Positions 24,513-33,715 of a stretch of 64,000 nt of DNA are shown piece by piece. The position numbers and the translations under genes are program-made. The stretch is from Roseovarius sp. SCSIO 43702. Its GTDB lineage: Bacteria > Pseudomonadota > Alphaproteobacteria > Rhodobacterales > Rhodobacteraceae. The notes under the pieces are model-generated. The model was not told the origin of the DNA. It was given only the letters and a program-made list of their open reading frames with translations, and searched no databases. The stretch's first letter is position 1. Each line of letters opens with the position of its first letter. Location of the stretch: the NCBI RefSeq assembly GCF_019599045.1, contig NZ_CP080623.1:3246501-3310500 (forward strand), written 5' to 3'.

Positions 24513-25397
24513 CTATGACATCAGGAGGACCGTGCCCGCGACGGCAAGGAGCGCGGGCAGCCATATCCGCCGCGCGGTCACGGCCCCGGCCCCGATCAGG
24601 ACCACACCCAGAAGGGCGGTGAAGAAGACTTCGAGCGACCCCAGCGTCGCGACCACGACGACCGGGGCGGATTTCAGCGCGAAGAACTGGAATATCTGCC
24701 CCGCGCTCAGTGCCGCCGCCGTGAGCCAGTGCCAGGGCCCCCGGTCGGTCAGCAACCGGCGCAACCGCGCGGGACCGCCGGCGCGGGTCAGCGCGGCACC
24801 CATCATCCACGCAAGGCCCGCCAGCGCGCCGATGAAGGTGCCGAACGCAGCGTCGGGAAGCTGATCGAGCCCGTGGCTTCGCAGCACGTAGGAGACCGCG
24901 TAGAACGCCGCCGACCCGACGCCCAGAAGCCAGCCGAGCCCCGGGCCGTCCCCCGGTGTCCGCGCGGGCCGGCCGATATGGAGCATCACACCCGCAATCA
25001 CCAGACCGGCCCCGAAATAGGTCTGCGCGGCGGGAAACTCCGCCAGGAACACCACCCCGATCGGCAGCGCGATCACCGGCGTCAGGCGCCGCAGCAGGCT
25101 GGCCGCCACGGGGCCGATCTGCTCGGTCGCGCGGTACATCGTCGTGCGCCCCAGAACCATCGAGAAGAGCCCCGCCGCGAGAAAGACGGCGATGGGTTCG
25201 ACCGCGTCGAGGCTCGCCACCGCCGCGAGACGGACCTGCCCCCAGCCCAGCCACAGGGCGCCGGACACCGCCGCCGTCAGCACGACCGACAGGAACACGC
25301 CGTTGTCGCCGCGCGCCGAGGCCTTGCCCCTGACGATCGTGACCCCGGCCAGCCCGTAGGACAGGGCCGCGAGGAGCGCGAACCCTTCGCCGGTCAT
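24513..25397 (-). CDS. EamA/DMT-family transporter
   Basis: A 294-aa membrane protein with about ten hydrophobic segments in two homologous halves, the plan of drug/metabolite exporters. Typical elements are ALSYGLAGVTIVRGKA in the first segment, FSMVLGRTTMYRATEQIGP and VIALPIGVVFLAEFP ending the first half, and SLEVFFTALLGVVLIGAG near the end. Substrate unknown; the position between a DapA-family lyase and nbaC suggests export or import of an amino-acid or aromatic intermediate. It starts 10 bases after the lyase stop. A small hairpin (24496-24511, arms ATCCCG/CGGGAT) lies just beyond its stop. Confidence 0.88.
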   Translation of the reverse strand: MTGEGFALLAALSYGLAGVTIVRGKASARGDNGVFLSVVLTAAVSGALWLGWGQVRLAAVASLDAVEPIAVFLAAGLFSMVLGRTTMYRATEQIGPVAASLLRRLTPVIALPIGVVFLAEFPAAQTYFGAGLVIAGVMLHIGRPARTPGDGPGLGWLLGVGSAAFYAVSYVLRSHGLDQLPDAAFGTFIGALAGLAWMMGAALTRAGGPARLRRLLTDRGPWHWLTAAALSAGQIFQFFALKSAPVVVVATLGSLEVFFTALLGVVLIGAGAVTARRIWLPALLAVAGTVLLMS

Positions 25398-25407
25398 GCC
25401 GCAAGCA

Positions 25408-26361
25408 TCAGAGTTTCAGGCCGCAATTCTCGAAGGCTTTCGACGTCGCGGCCTTTTCCGCGTCGGTCAGTTCCAGCATCGGGTGACGCACGCGCCCGCC
25501 GACCTGGCCCAGCAATTCCTGCCAGTATTTGCCATGCGCCGTGGGCTTGCCGCCGGGCCTGGTGCGCTTGATCGCGTCGCGCACCGGGTCGAGGCTGTCG
25601 CGCACGCGCCGCGCCTCGTCGAACTTTCCGGCAAAGGCCAGCTCGGTATATTCGCGCATCCGGCGGTCCTTCGCGGTCTGCAACTGGTAGGGCGGCGAGG
25701 AACAGAGGTAAAGCTGCCAGCCCAGTTCCTCGATATTGTCGAGCCATTCTTCCTCGGACGAGGTCGAGACCAGGATCTTGTCACCCACCATCTTCGTCAG
25801 CCGCGCATACATCTCGCGCGGGACCGAGTATTTGATCGCCATGATATTGGGCAGCTCGGCAATGCGCGCGCAGGTCTCGGGCTCCATCAGGTAGCCGCTG
25901 TCGGGATGGCTCCACATGGCGATGCCGATATCCAGACGGTCGCAGAGATACTTGTAATAGTTGTAGAGAACCTCGTCGCGCTCATGGCAGAAGCTCAGCA
26001 TCGGCGCGTGCACCACCACGTAATCCGCGCCGCACTCCTGCGCATGGCGGCCAAGCTCCAGCACGGTATCGACGTTCTGGTCCGAGATCGACATGATCGT
26101 GCCCGCCTTGCCCGCGCACTCGTCGGCGGCGATGCTCATGTTGCGCTTGCGCTCGTCCACGGACATCGACCAGAACTCGCCCTGCTTGCCCGCGATGAAG
26201 AGGCCCCGGATCTCCAGGTCGTCGATCCAGTGACGGATATTGCGCCGCAGCCCCGCCTCATCGAGCGCGAGGTCATCGTCGAACGGGTTGAGCGCGGCGG
26301 CCCAGATGCCCCGCATCGTCTCGCGGGCATGGGCCTTGGCCTCGTGCTTTGCATATTCCAT
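25408..26361 (-). CDS. DapA-family (dihydrodipicolinate synthase-like) lyase
   Basis: A 317-aa TIM-barrel protein of the class I aldolase / N-acetylneuraminate lyase family. The Schiff-base Lys is in NIMAIKYSVPREM and the Tyr region in EVLYNYYKYLCDRL; the N-terminal GIWAAALNPFDDDLALD is the usual TPF-type start. Family members cleave or form pyruvate-derived aldol adducts. The start is set at 26361 (MEYAKHEAKAHARETM) with CGGAG upstream, rather than the longer frame to 26457 that would cross the divergent promoter. It heads an operon with the EamA transporter and nbaC. The exact substrate is unknown; classic lysine synthesis is unlikely because key active-site signatures differ and the context is catabolic. 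Confidence 0.85.
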   Translation of the reverse strand: MEYAKHEAKAHARETMRGIWAAALNPFDDDLALDEAGLRRNIRHWIDDLEIRGLFIAGKQGEFWSMSVDERKRNMSIAADECAGKAGTIMSISDQNVDTVLELGRHAQECGADYVVVHAPMLSFCHERDEVLYNYYKYLCDRLDIGIAMWSHPDSGYLMEPETCARIAELPNIMAIKYSVPREMYARLTKMVGDKILVSTSSEEEWLDNIEELGWQLYLCSSPPYQLQTAKDRRMREYTELAFAGKFDEARRVRDSLDPVRDAIKRTRPGGKPTAHGKYWQELLGQVGGRVRHPMLELTDAEKAATSKAFENCGLKL

Positions 26362-26448
26362 GGTAGGGCTCCGAAGGATCGTGGCGGTTGCTTCGCCACC
26401 ACTAAAACGCCCGGATCGCATGAATGCCAATCGGAACGGCCTGAATTG

Positions 26449-26469
26449 GCTATCCAAAAATACTATAGC
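26449..26469. promoter_or_regulatory. Candidate LysR-type operator in a divergent promoter region
   Basis: GCTAT (26449-26453) and ATAGC (26465-26469) form an inverted repeat with an 11-base A-rich spacer, the T-N11-A type of site bound by LysR regulators. It lies between the DapA-family operon and the divergent aspartate dehydrogenase gene, and a LysR gene follows the latter. Confidence 0.4.
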
Positions 26470-26517
26470 AATCGCGCTGGAGTTTCATTTATAGACTCCG
26501 GGTGAGGAGAGACGCTT

Positions 26518-27300
26518 ATGAAGATCGGACTTGTCGGCGAAGGTGCCATCGGTCGTTTCGTGGCGGAAAAGCTCGGCGCGGCCGGGTACGGCCCGCACGT
26601 GGTGCTCGTGCGGCCCGCGCGGCTGGACGGGCCGAACGGTACGCGCGTCCGCCGCGTCGGGAGCGTGGCCGATCTACCCTCCGATCTCGATCTGATGGTC
26701 GATTGCGCCGGGCACGCGGCGCTGATCGAACACGGCGCGGCGATCCTCGGGCGCGGCATCGACCTGATTACCGTGTCACTCGGCGCGCTGGCCGACCCGG
26801 ACCTGGAGCGGTCCCTCACCGACGCGGCACGATCCGGCTCCGCGCAGCTTCACCTCGCAAGCGGCGCCATCGGCGCGCTCGACTGCCTGCAGGCCGCACG
26901 GGTGGGCGGGCTCGCCGAAGTCACCTACACGGGCCGCAAACCCCCCGCGGGCTGGCGCGGCTCCCCGGCGGAGGACCGCATCGACCTCGACCGCCTGACC
27001 GCCGCCGCCACCCATTTCGACGGTACCGCACGGCAGGCGGCAACGGAGTATCCCAAGAACGCCAATGTCGCCGCCGCCGTGGCACTCGCCGGGATGGGCT
27101 TCGACAAGACCCGCGCGCGGCTGATCGCCGATCCGGACGTGACCGCCAATATCCACGAGATCCACGCCTCCGGCACTTTCGGCAGCTTCAGCTTCCGTAT
27201 CGAGGGCAAGGCCCTGCCCGACAACCCGCGCAGTTCCGCCCTCGCCGCGATGAGCGTCATCGCCGCCATCGAGCGCCGCCGCGCCCCGGTCACGACCTGA
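26518..27300 (+). CDS. nadX: Aspartate dehydrogenase (NadX/DUF108 family)
   Basis: A 260-aa NAD(P)-dependent dehydrogenase, usual length for the family. The Rossmann motif is LVGEGAIGRFVAEKLG near residue 4. The C-terminal domain shows the family signature EYPKNANVAAAVALAGMGF, then NIHEIHASGTFGSF and LPDNPRSSALAAMS; the His of NIHEI is the catalytic base in studied members. It oxidises L-aspartate to iminoaspartate (quinolinate precursor) or works in reverse. It starts at ATG 26518, with GAGGAGAG upstream, and is followed after 7 bases by the LysR gene, so both are co-transcribed. Its presence next to kynurenine genes may link to quinolinate/NAD or to amino-group recycling. Confidence 0.85.
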   Translation: MKIGLVGEGAIGRFVAEKLGAAGYGPHVVLVRPARLDGPNGTRVRRVGSVADLPSDLDLMVDCAGHAALIEHGAAILGRGIDLITVSLGALADPDLERSLTDAARSGSAQLHLASGAIGALDCLQAARVGGLAEVTYTGRKPPAGWRGSPAEDRIDLDRLTAAATHFDGTARQAATEYPKNANVAAAVALAGMGFDKTRARLIADPDVTANIHEIHASGTFGSFSFRIEGKALPDNPRSSALAAMSVIAAIERRRAPVTT

Positions 27301-27307
27301 GGCACGC

Positions 27308-28252
27308 ATGGTCTCCAACCACACCCGCATCGTCGACCGCGCCCTTACGCGCCTCAAGCTGCGTCAGCTTCGCCTGCTGGTGAAGGTGGGCGAACATGGC
27401 AACATCCAGCACGCCGCGCGCGATCTGGGCATCTCGCAGCCCGCCGCGACCAAGATGATCCAGGATCTCGAGATCGACTTCGAGGTTCAGCTCTTCGAGC
27501 GCACCAATCGCGGCGTCGTGCCCACCGTCTTCGGCGAGGCGCTGATCCGGCACGGCAAGCTCATCTTCGCGCAGGTCTCGACCGCCGCGCAGGAGCTCGA
27601 TGACCTGAACGAGGGCAACAGCGGCCGCGTCGTCGTCGGCACCCTGCTCGCCGCCTCCCCCAACCTCCTGCCCCGGGCCATCAAGCGGCTCCTGCAGACC
27701 CGGCCCAACGTCGCGATCAAGATCGTCGAGGGCACCAACGAGGCGCTGATGCCCGCCCTGCGCTCGGGCGAGATCGACATGATCGTCGGCCGCCTTCCCA
27801 GCCACCGGCACCGCGCCCGGATCGAGCAGGAGACCTTCTTCGACGAACGGGTGATGATCGTCGCCGGCCCGCAGCATCCGCTCGCCGGGGCCGCCGACGT
27901 CTCCTTCGAGCGGCTCAAGCCCTATGGCTGGATCCTGCCCCCGGTCGAAACGACGCTCCGGCGGCAGACCGACCAGTTCTTCATCAAGCAGGGGCAATAC
28001 CTGCCCGCTATCGTGATCGAGTCGGTCTCCTACCTCGCCAACCGCGCGCTTCTGCGCTCGCATGACCTGATCGGGTTGCTCCCGGCCCACGTGGCGGCGC
28101 TCGACGTCGAGGCCGGGCTTCTGGCCTCGATCGACTGGGACGTGCCGTTCGGCGGGCGGCCCGTCGGCGTCTCCTATCGCGGCAAGAACAGCCTTTCGCC
28201 CGCAGGCCGCGCCTTCCTGTCCGCCCTGCGCGACGAGGCGGCGGCGAGGTGA
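27308..28252 (+). CDS. LysR-family transcriptional regulator
   Basis: A 314-aa regulator with an N-terminal winged helix (LKLRQLRLLVKVGEHGNIQH, then AARDLGISQPAATKMIQDLE) and a C-terminal effector-binding domain of the GbpR/PcaQ type (GRVVVGTLLAASPNLLPRAI). The start is ATG 27308, 7 bases after the aspartate dehydrogenase stop. The candidate T-N11-A site in front of the aspartate dehydrogenase gene suggests that it controls this divergent region and perhaps the aldehyde dehydrogenase after it. Effector unknown; a kynurenine-pathway intermediate would fit. Confidence 0.9.
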   Translation: MVSNHTRIVDRALTRLKLRQLRLLVKVGEHGNIQHAARDLGISQPAATKMIQDLEIDFEVQLFERTNRGVVPTVFGEALIRHGKLIFAQVSTAAQELDDLNEGNSGRVVVGTLLAASPNLLPRAIKRLLQTRPNVAIKIVEGTNEALMPALRSGEIDMIVGRLPSHRHRARIEQETFFDERVMIVAGPQHPLAGAADVSFERLKPYGWILPPVETTLRRQTDQFFIKQGQYLPAIVIESVSYLANRALLRSHDLIGLLPAHVAALDVEAGLLASIDWDVPFGGRPVGVSYRGKNSLSPAGRAFLSALRDEAAAR

Positions 28253-28360
28253 GTTGCCGGGGTATCACGGAAACCGATACCAGTATCCGTTCAATTCAAT
28301 TGAGCCAATTGCCGCGAATATGTGACCTTCGTCCCGACAGCATGACTTCGAGAGGGTCCC

Positions 28361-29797
28361 ATGAGCAACTATCCCGATCTCAAACTCTATATCGGCGGTG
28401 AATGGCGCAAGACGCCCGAGGACATGGCGGTCGTCAACCCGGCGACCGAGGCCGAGATCGGCCGCCTCCCCCGCGCCCGTGTCTCGGATCTCGACGACGC
28501 GCTGAGCGCGGCCGAGGACGGGTTCCGCACCTGGCGCCGCACCGCCCCCCGCGACCGCGCCGATCTCATGCTCAAGGCCGCGCGGCTCCTGCGCGAGCGG
28601 CAGGAGGAGATCGCGCAATCCATCACCGCCGAGCATGGCAAGCCCCTCAAACAGGCGCGGCTCGAGGTGATCCGGGGCGCCGAGTTCATCGAATGGGACG
28701 CGGGCGAAGCGACCCGCACCTATGGGCGCGTCATCCCCTCGGCCCACGGCGTGCGCTACATCGTGCATCACGAGCCGGTGGGCGTGGTGCTGGGCCTCTC
28801 CCCCTGGAACTTCCCCATGAGCCAGCCCTGCCGCAAGATCGCGGGCGCGCTGGCCAGCGGCTGTTCGATCATCCTCAAGGCCGCCGAGGAAACCCCGGCC
28901 GGCGCGCAGCATATCGTGAAGGCGTTCCACGACGCGGGCCTGCCCGCGGGGGTGCTCAACCTCGTATTCGGTGAACCGGCCGAGATCTCCGGCCACCTGA
29001 TCGCGCAGGAACCCGTACGGCTGGTGGCCTTCACCGGCTCGACTGCCGTGGGGCGGCACCTGACCACGCTCGCGTCGGAAAACATGACTCGCGTGCTGAT
29101 GGAACTGGGCGGCCATGCGCCGGTCATCGTCTGCGAGGATACCGACGTGGAGAAGGCGGCCATCAGCAGCGCCGTCCGCAAGTACCGCAACGCCGGGCAG
29201 GTCTGCACATCGCCCACCCGCTTCTTCGTGCATGAGAGCATCTTCGAGCCCTTCGTCGAAGGCTTCGTCAAGCGCGCCAAGGCCACCGTCGTCGGCAACG
29301 GCATCGAGGACGGCGTCGAGATGGGGCCGCTGGCCAACGACCGCCGCGTGCCCGCACTGTCGGCCCTGGTCGAGGACGCGCGCGCCAAGGGGGCGGAGGT
29401 GCTCACCGGCGGCGGACGGATCGGCAACAAGGGTTATTTCTTCGAACCCACCGTCCTCGCCAACGTGCCCGAGAACGCGAATGTGATGCAGGAGGAGCCC
29501 TTCGGCCCGCTCGCCGTCATCAACCCGGTGGCGTCACTGGACGAGGCGATTTCCAACGCGAATGCAACGCCCTTCGGCCTCGCCGCCTACGGCTTCACCA
29601 ACCGCGCCGACTATATCGACCGGATGACCGACGAGGTCGAGGCCGGCAACATCTCGTTCAACACGCTCGAGGCGTCGCTGCCCGAGACCCCCTTCGGCGG
29701 CGTGAAGTCCAGCGGCTATGGCCGCGAGGGCGGCACCGAGGGGCTCGAGAATTACATGAACGTCAAGAACATCTCGCACAGCATGGAAATCGTCTGA
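28361..29797 (+). CDS. NAD(P)-dependent aldehyde dehydrogenase (succinate-semialdehyde-dehydrogenase-like)
   Basis: A 478-aa enzyme of normal length. Catalytic residues are Cys282 in NAGQVCTSPTRF, Glu248 in LMELGGHAPV and Asn150 in SPWNFPMSQP, with Lys173 for the cofactor. Closest in look to the SSADH group (DVEKAAISSAVRKYRNAGQV, and SLPETPFGGVKSSGYGREGG near the end). It oxidises a semialdehyde to the acid; in a kynurenine context 2-aminomuconate semialdehyde is one possible substrate, but no ACMS decarboxylase is in view. Single gene with its own 108-base upstream region. Confidence 0.9.
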   Translation: MSNYPDLKLYIGGEWRKTPEDMAVVNPATEAEIGRLPRARVSDLDDALSAAEDGFRTWRRTAPRDRADLMLKAARLLRERQEEIAQSITAEHGKPLKQARLEVIRGAEFIEWDAGEATRTYGRVIPSAHGVRYIVHHEPVGVVLGLSPWNFPMSQPCRKIAGALASGCSIILKAAEETPAGAQHIVKAFHDAGLPAGVLNLVFGEPAEISGHLIAQEPVRLVAFTGSTAVGRHLTTLASENMTRVLMELGGHAPVIVCEDTDVEKAAISSAVRKYRNAGQVCTSPTRFFVHESIFEPFVEGFVKRAKATVVGNGIEDGVEMGPLANDRRVPALSALVEDARAKGAEVLTGGGRIGNKGYFFEPTVLANVPENANVMQEEPFGPLAVINPVASLDEAISNANATPFGLAAYGFTNRADYIDRMTDEVEAGNISFNTLEASLPETPFGGVKSSGYGREGGTEGLENYMNVKNISHSMEIV

Positions 29798-29803
29798 GCA
29801 CGG

Positions 29804-29829
29804 GGGCCGGTTCGGATCAGGACCGGCCC
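29804..29829. terminator. Bidirectional hairpin between convergent genes
   Basis: GGGCCGGT (29804-29811) pairs perfectly with ACCGGCCC (29822-29829) across a 10-base loop. It sits between the aldehyde dehydrogenase and sulfatase genes and overlaps the sulfatase stop region. Confidence 0.55.
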
Positions 29830-31430
29830 TTGGGCGCCTTCTTGCCGCGCGCGACATCGGCCTCGTCGTAGAAGCCGATCCAGATGCCCTCATCCATCTC
29901 GATCTCGGTCAACGCCTCGACCCGCGCGTCGCTCATCGTGGTCCGGTTGCGCAGCCGCTCGGTCCAGCGCAGCAGCGCGGCGCCCAGCCTCTCGCGCGTG
30001 GCGGCATGGGCGGGATCGTCACCCAGATCGGTGAACTCCTGCGGATCGCTGTCCAGATCGAACAGCATCGGGCGATAGCCGGTCACATGCACCATCTTCC
30101 AGCGCCCGTCGAAGAGCATCACCGCCCGGCTGTCGCGCACCGCGCTCCCCAGCAGCACCCGCGCCTCGCGAAAGGCGAAATCATATTCCGAAACGGCGAT
30201 GTCGCGCGGCCAGCCTCCTTCGCCGTGCAGAAGCGGCAGCAGCGAATGCCCTTCGAGGATGTGATCCGGCACCGCGCCCCCCGACGCCTCTATGAAGGTC
30301 GGGACAAGGTCGATCGCCTCGACAAGGTCGCTATTGACCTGCCCGCGCGTCGCGTCGGCGCGGCGGTCCGGGTCGACCACGATCAGCGGGATGCGCACCG
30401 ATTGCTCGTGAAACAGCTCTTTCTCGCCCAGCCAGTGATCGCCCAGGTAATCGCCGTGATCCGAGGTAAAGACGATCAGCGTGTCGTCCAGCTTTCCCGC
30501 CTCTTCGAGGTGCCGCATCAGCACCCCGATCTGGTCGTCGATCTGCGTGATGAGCCCCATATAGGCCGGGATCACCGCGCGGCGCACCTCGTCGCGGGAC
30601 ATGCATTTCGACGTGCGATGCGCTTGGTAGGCGGCGAGCAGCGGATGGGGATCCGCGCGCTCGGACTCATCGCGGGTGGCGGCGGGAACATCGTTTGCGC
30701 CATACATCTCATGATAGGGCGCGGGCGCGATATAGGGCCAATGCGGCTTGATATAGCTCAGATGCAGGCACCACGGATCGTCGCCCGCCTGCGCGATGAA
30801 TTCGATGGCGCGAGTAGTGGTGTAGTTCGTTTCCGAATCCTCGGCACGCACCCGCGCGGGCCGGCGGGCGTTCTTCATCAGCCAGCCTGAAAGGATCGCG
30901 CCATCCGCATCCTCGGCGGAATTGGCCCAGTCCTGCCACGGATTCTCGCCCTCGTACCCTTGGGCGGCGAGGTAGTCGTTGTAATGCGACGGCTGCTTGC
31001 CCCCCGTGGGATGCACGCCATCCAGCCTGTCCCACACCTCGAAGCCGCATTCCGCCACCAGCGCGCCGATCTCCGACGCCTTCGACACGCCCAGACGCTC
31101 CATCCCCTCGGTATCGGCGGTCATGTGGGTCTTGCCGCAGAGCACCGTGCGCAGGCCCAGCGGGCGCAGGTATTCGCCCAGCGTCCGCTCACCCAGCTTG
31201 AGCGGCACCATGTTCCACGTCGATCCGTGGCTGCGCACATAGCGCCCGGTATAGAAGCTCATCCGGCTCGGCCCGCAGATCGGCGATTGCACATAGGCCC
31301 GATCGAAGCGCAGGCCGCGTTCGGCCAGCGCGTCGATATTCGGGGTGCGGATCGACGGATGGCCCGTGCAGCCGAGGTAATCCCACCGCAGTTGATCGCA
31401 CATGATGAAAAGGATGTTCTTCGCGGTCAT
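29817..31430 (-). CDS. Sulfatase-family hydrolase (arylsulfatase or phosphonate monoester hydrolase type)
   Basis: A 537-aa alkaline-phosphatase-superfamily enzyme. The formylglycine motif CxPSR is present: Cys52 in SPICGPSRMSFYTGRY. Metal ligands are visible in IMCDQLRWDYLG near the N-terminus and FTSDHGDYLGDHW in the middle. There is no signal peptide, so it acts in the cytoplasm and needs formylglycine modification of Cys52. The gene start overlaps the kynU stop by 4 bases (ATGA), so both are translated together. A sulfate ester or phosphoester of an indole or kynurenine compound would make sense as substrate, which is inference. Phosphonate monoester hydrolases share this layout and cannot be excluded. 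Confidence 0.87.
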   Translation of the reverse strand: MTAKNILFIMCDQLRWDYLGCTGHPSIRTPNIDALAERGLRFDRAYVQSPICGPSRMSFYTGRYVRSHGSTWNMVPLKLGERTLGEYLRPLGLRTVLCGKTHMTADTEGMERLGVSKASEIGALVAECGFEVWDRLDGVHPTGGKQPSHYNDYLAAQGYEGENPWQDWANSAEDADGAILSGWLMKNARRPARVRAEDSETNYTTTRAIEFIAQAGDDPWCLHLSYIKPHWPYIAPAPYHEMYGANDVPAATRDESERADPHPLLAAYQAHRTSKCMSRDEVRRAVIPAYMGLITQIDDQIGVLMRHLEEAGKLDDTLIVFTSDHGDYLGDHWLGEKELFHEQSVRIPLIVVDPDRRADATRGQVNSDLVEAIDLVPTFIEASGGAVPDHILEGHSLLPLLHGEGGWPRDIAVSEYDFAFREARVLLGSAVRDSRAVMLFDGRWKMVHVTGYRPMLFDLDSDPQEFTDLGDDPAHAATRERLGAALLRWTERLRNRTTMSDARVEALTEIEMDEGIWIGFYDEADVARGKKAPKGRS

Positions 31431-32623
31431 GTCACGAGCGAGCGCTTCTGGAACCTCTCATCCTTCCAGCGTTCCTCCTTCAGGATCGCCTCCAGCTTGT
31501 CCACCGCGCCCAGGATCTCGGCCTCCCCGATGAAAAGCGGCGTGATGCCGAAGCGCATGACATCCGGCGCCCGGAAATCGCCGATCACGTTGTCGGCGAT
31601 CAGCGCCTGCATCGCGGCATAGCCGTTCTCGTATGCAAACGAGACGTGGCTGCCCCGCGCCATCGGGTCGCGCGGGCTGACCAGTTTCAGCGCGGGACAG
31701 CGCGATTCGACCTCGCGGATGAAAAGCTCGGACAGGTCCACCGATTTCGCGTGCAACGCGTCCATGTCCACTTGGTCCCAGATATCCAACGCGCCCGACA
31801 GCAGCACGAAGGATGCAATGGACGGCGTGCCGATGCGCATCCGCTCGATCCGGCCGGGCATGGGGCGGTAATCGGTGTCGAAGGCAAAGGGCGCCTCGTG
31901 CCCGTACCAGCCCGAAAGGAACGGCTCGACCGTATCCAGAAGGCGCGGCGCCACGTGGATGAACGCGGGCGAACCCGGCCCGCCATTCAGGTACTTGTAG
32001 GTGCAGCCGATGGCGAAATCCGTGTCGCACCCGCCCACATCGACCGGCACCGCGCCCGCCGAATGCGCCAGATCCCAGACCACGACCGCGCCGACGGAAT
32101 GCGCCTTGTCGATGATCGCGCGCATGTCATGGCGCCGCCCGGTGCGGTAATCTACCTCGGTAATCATCACCACGCCGACCTCCTCGGTGATGCCGGCCAT
32201 CAGATCCTCGGGGTCCGGCGTGCGCAGCGTGTAGCCGGCATCCTTCAGCTTGATCAGCCCCTCGACCATGTAGAGATCGGTGGGAAAATTGCCATTGTCC
32301 GACAGGATCACGTGGCGATCCGGCACCATCGCCATCCCGGCGGCGACCGCCTGAAACACCTTGATCGAGAGGGTATCGCCCACAACGGTCGTCCCCTCGG
32401 GCGCGCCGATCAACCGTCCGACACGGTCGCCCAGCGTGTTGGTCTGCATGAACCAGTTTTTCGTGTTCCAGCCCTTGATGAGCTCGGTGCGCCATTCGTC
32501 GTTGAGGAAATCCGTCATCGCCGGCACGGACGCCTTCGGCATCGGCCCCAGCGAATTGCCGTTCAGATAGATCATGCCCTCCGGCAGGTCGAATTGCCGG
32601 CGCATCGCCTCGAAATCGGTCAA
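31427..32623 (-). CDS. kynU: Kynureninase
   Basis: A 398-aa PLP enzyme that splits kynurenine or 3-hydroxykynurenine into (hydroxy)anthranilate and alanine. Signatures: LPEGMIYLNGNSLGPMP at the N-terminus, SDNGNFPTDLYM, VWDLAHSAGAVPVD with the PLP-contacting Asp, and the Schiff-base Lys210 in GCTYKYLNGGPGSPAF. The start is set at TTG 32623 (after GAGGATGAGACA), which gives the usual N-terminal length; a GTG at 32677 in frame is an alternative. It is followed by the sulfatase gene with 4 bases overlap, and works upstream of nbaC located 7 kb away on the same strand. Confidence 0.93.
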   Translation of the reverse strand: MTDFEAMRRQFDLPEGMIYLNGNSLGPMPKASVPAMTDFLNDEWRTELIKGWNTKNWFMQTNTLGDRVGRLIGAPEGTTVVGDTLSIKVFQAVAAGMAMVPDRHVILSDNGNFPTDLYMVEGLIKLKDAGYTLRTPDPEDLMAGITEEVGVVMITEVDYRTGRRHDMRAIIDKAHSVGAVVVWDLAHSAGAVPVDVGGCDTDFAIGCTYKYLNGGPGSPAFIHVAPRLLDTVEPFLSGWYGHEAPFAFDTDYRPMPGRIERMRIGTPSIASFVLLSGALDIWDQVDMDALHAKSVDLSELFIREVESRCPALKLVSPRDPMARGSHVSFAYENGYAAMQALIADNVIGDFRAPDVMRFGITPLFIGEAEILGAVDKLEAILKEERWKDERFQKRSLVT

Positions 32624-32788
32624 TGTCTCATCCTCACGTTGCAATAATCGCGGCCAATCGCCTGCCTCAACGTACACGAAAAGAGCGTCCCGCGCGTCGC
32701 CTCACGGGGGAAATGGATATTCGAAAAGCTGATAGCGAACCGCCGCGACACACCGCGAAGGTTGGCGCCGCGACGCGGCCTCACCGGG

Positions 32789-33616
32789 CTATGCGCTGCG
32801 CCCCGTCACATGCCCCGCGTCGCGCAGGGACCGGCGCTCGGCAGTCGTCACCGCGTCCACCAGCATCCATGTCACGAAGAACGACACCGCGCCGGCCAGG
32901 TACATCATCATCGAGAAGACCACGTAGGCGCGCGCCTGCGACGATGACGAAACACCCTCGGCAAAGATCATCCCGATCAGCAGCCCGAAGGCCACGTTGC
33001 CCCAGAACACCCCCCACCAGAGCGGCAGAAGCCAGTGCCGATCCTGCGTGATCCCGAACCCCGTGACCAGGTTGCGCATCGCTTCGTAGGGTTTCCAGAA
33101 GAACGCCACCGGCACGAAATACCAATAGACCGCGCCCGCGGGTGTCACCGATTGCGGCCCCCTGAGCGCCACGAGCGTGTCGGTGCTCTTCTTCTTCCAC
33201 ACGAGATAGAGCACCGTCGCCACGATCGAGGGCAGAAGCGTGACCGCCAGCAGGCCGGGGCTTGTCTCGAGCGCGAGCGTCATCGCATAGCGCGCCTCGG
33301 GCGTGCCCTGCACCGCGATCAACACGGCCGCGATGATCGAGACACCCGCCGACGCGTGCAGGAAGATCGCAAGCGTGCGGGCGATGCCGGTGACGTCCTG
33401 CGCGGCGGGCCGCGGCCCAGCGGGCGCGGCGGCGGTCAGCGGCGCGGCGGCCTGCGTGCCGGTGGGCAGGGGCGCGCCCGTGGCCCCCGCCTCCACCGCG
33501 CTTTCGCCGCCCCGCGCCACGGCTGCGCCCAGCGCCTCGCGGATATCCTCGAATTCGGCGCGCGTGATCTCGCCCCGCGCGAACCTCTCGGCGGCGATTT
33601 CCATCGCTTTCGACAT
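32789..33616 (-). CDS. SHOCT and DUF4328 domain membrane protein
   Basis: A 275-aa protein. Residues 5-30 are a SHOCT motif (AAERFARGEITRAEFEDIRE), followed by a low-complexity Ala/Pro linker (about 45-75) and then a membrane domain with five to six hydrophobic segments. The core YWYFVPVAFFWKPYEAMRNL matches DUF4328. Function is unknown; SHOCT segments are thought to mediate oligomerisation. It stands between kynU (165 bases) and the demethylation operon (100 bases from its last stop) on the minus strand and is probably a separate unit. Confidence 0.75.
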   Translation of the reverse strand: MSKAMEIAAERFARGEITRAEFEDIREALGAAVARGGESAVEAGATGAPLPTGTQAAAPLTAAAPAGPRPAAQDVTGIARTLAIFLHASAGVSIIAAVLIAVQGTPEARYAMTLALETSPGLLAVTLLPSIVATVLYLVWKKKSTDTLVALRGPQSVTPAGAVYWYFVPVAFFWKPYEAMRNLVTGFGITQDRHWLLPLWWGVFWGNVAFGLLIGMIFAEGVSSSSQARAYVVFSMMMYLAGAVSFFVTWMLVDAVTTAERRSLRDAGHVTGRSA

Positions 33617-33715
33617 GGTCTTCGGCCCCTCTCCGTCCCTCTCCCGCGCGGGATCATGGCGCGCCCCGGCCTCCCGATCAAGACTTGGCTTGCCGGGCGC
33701 CGCATCCGGGCTTGC

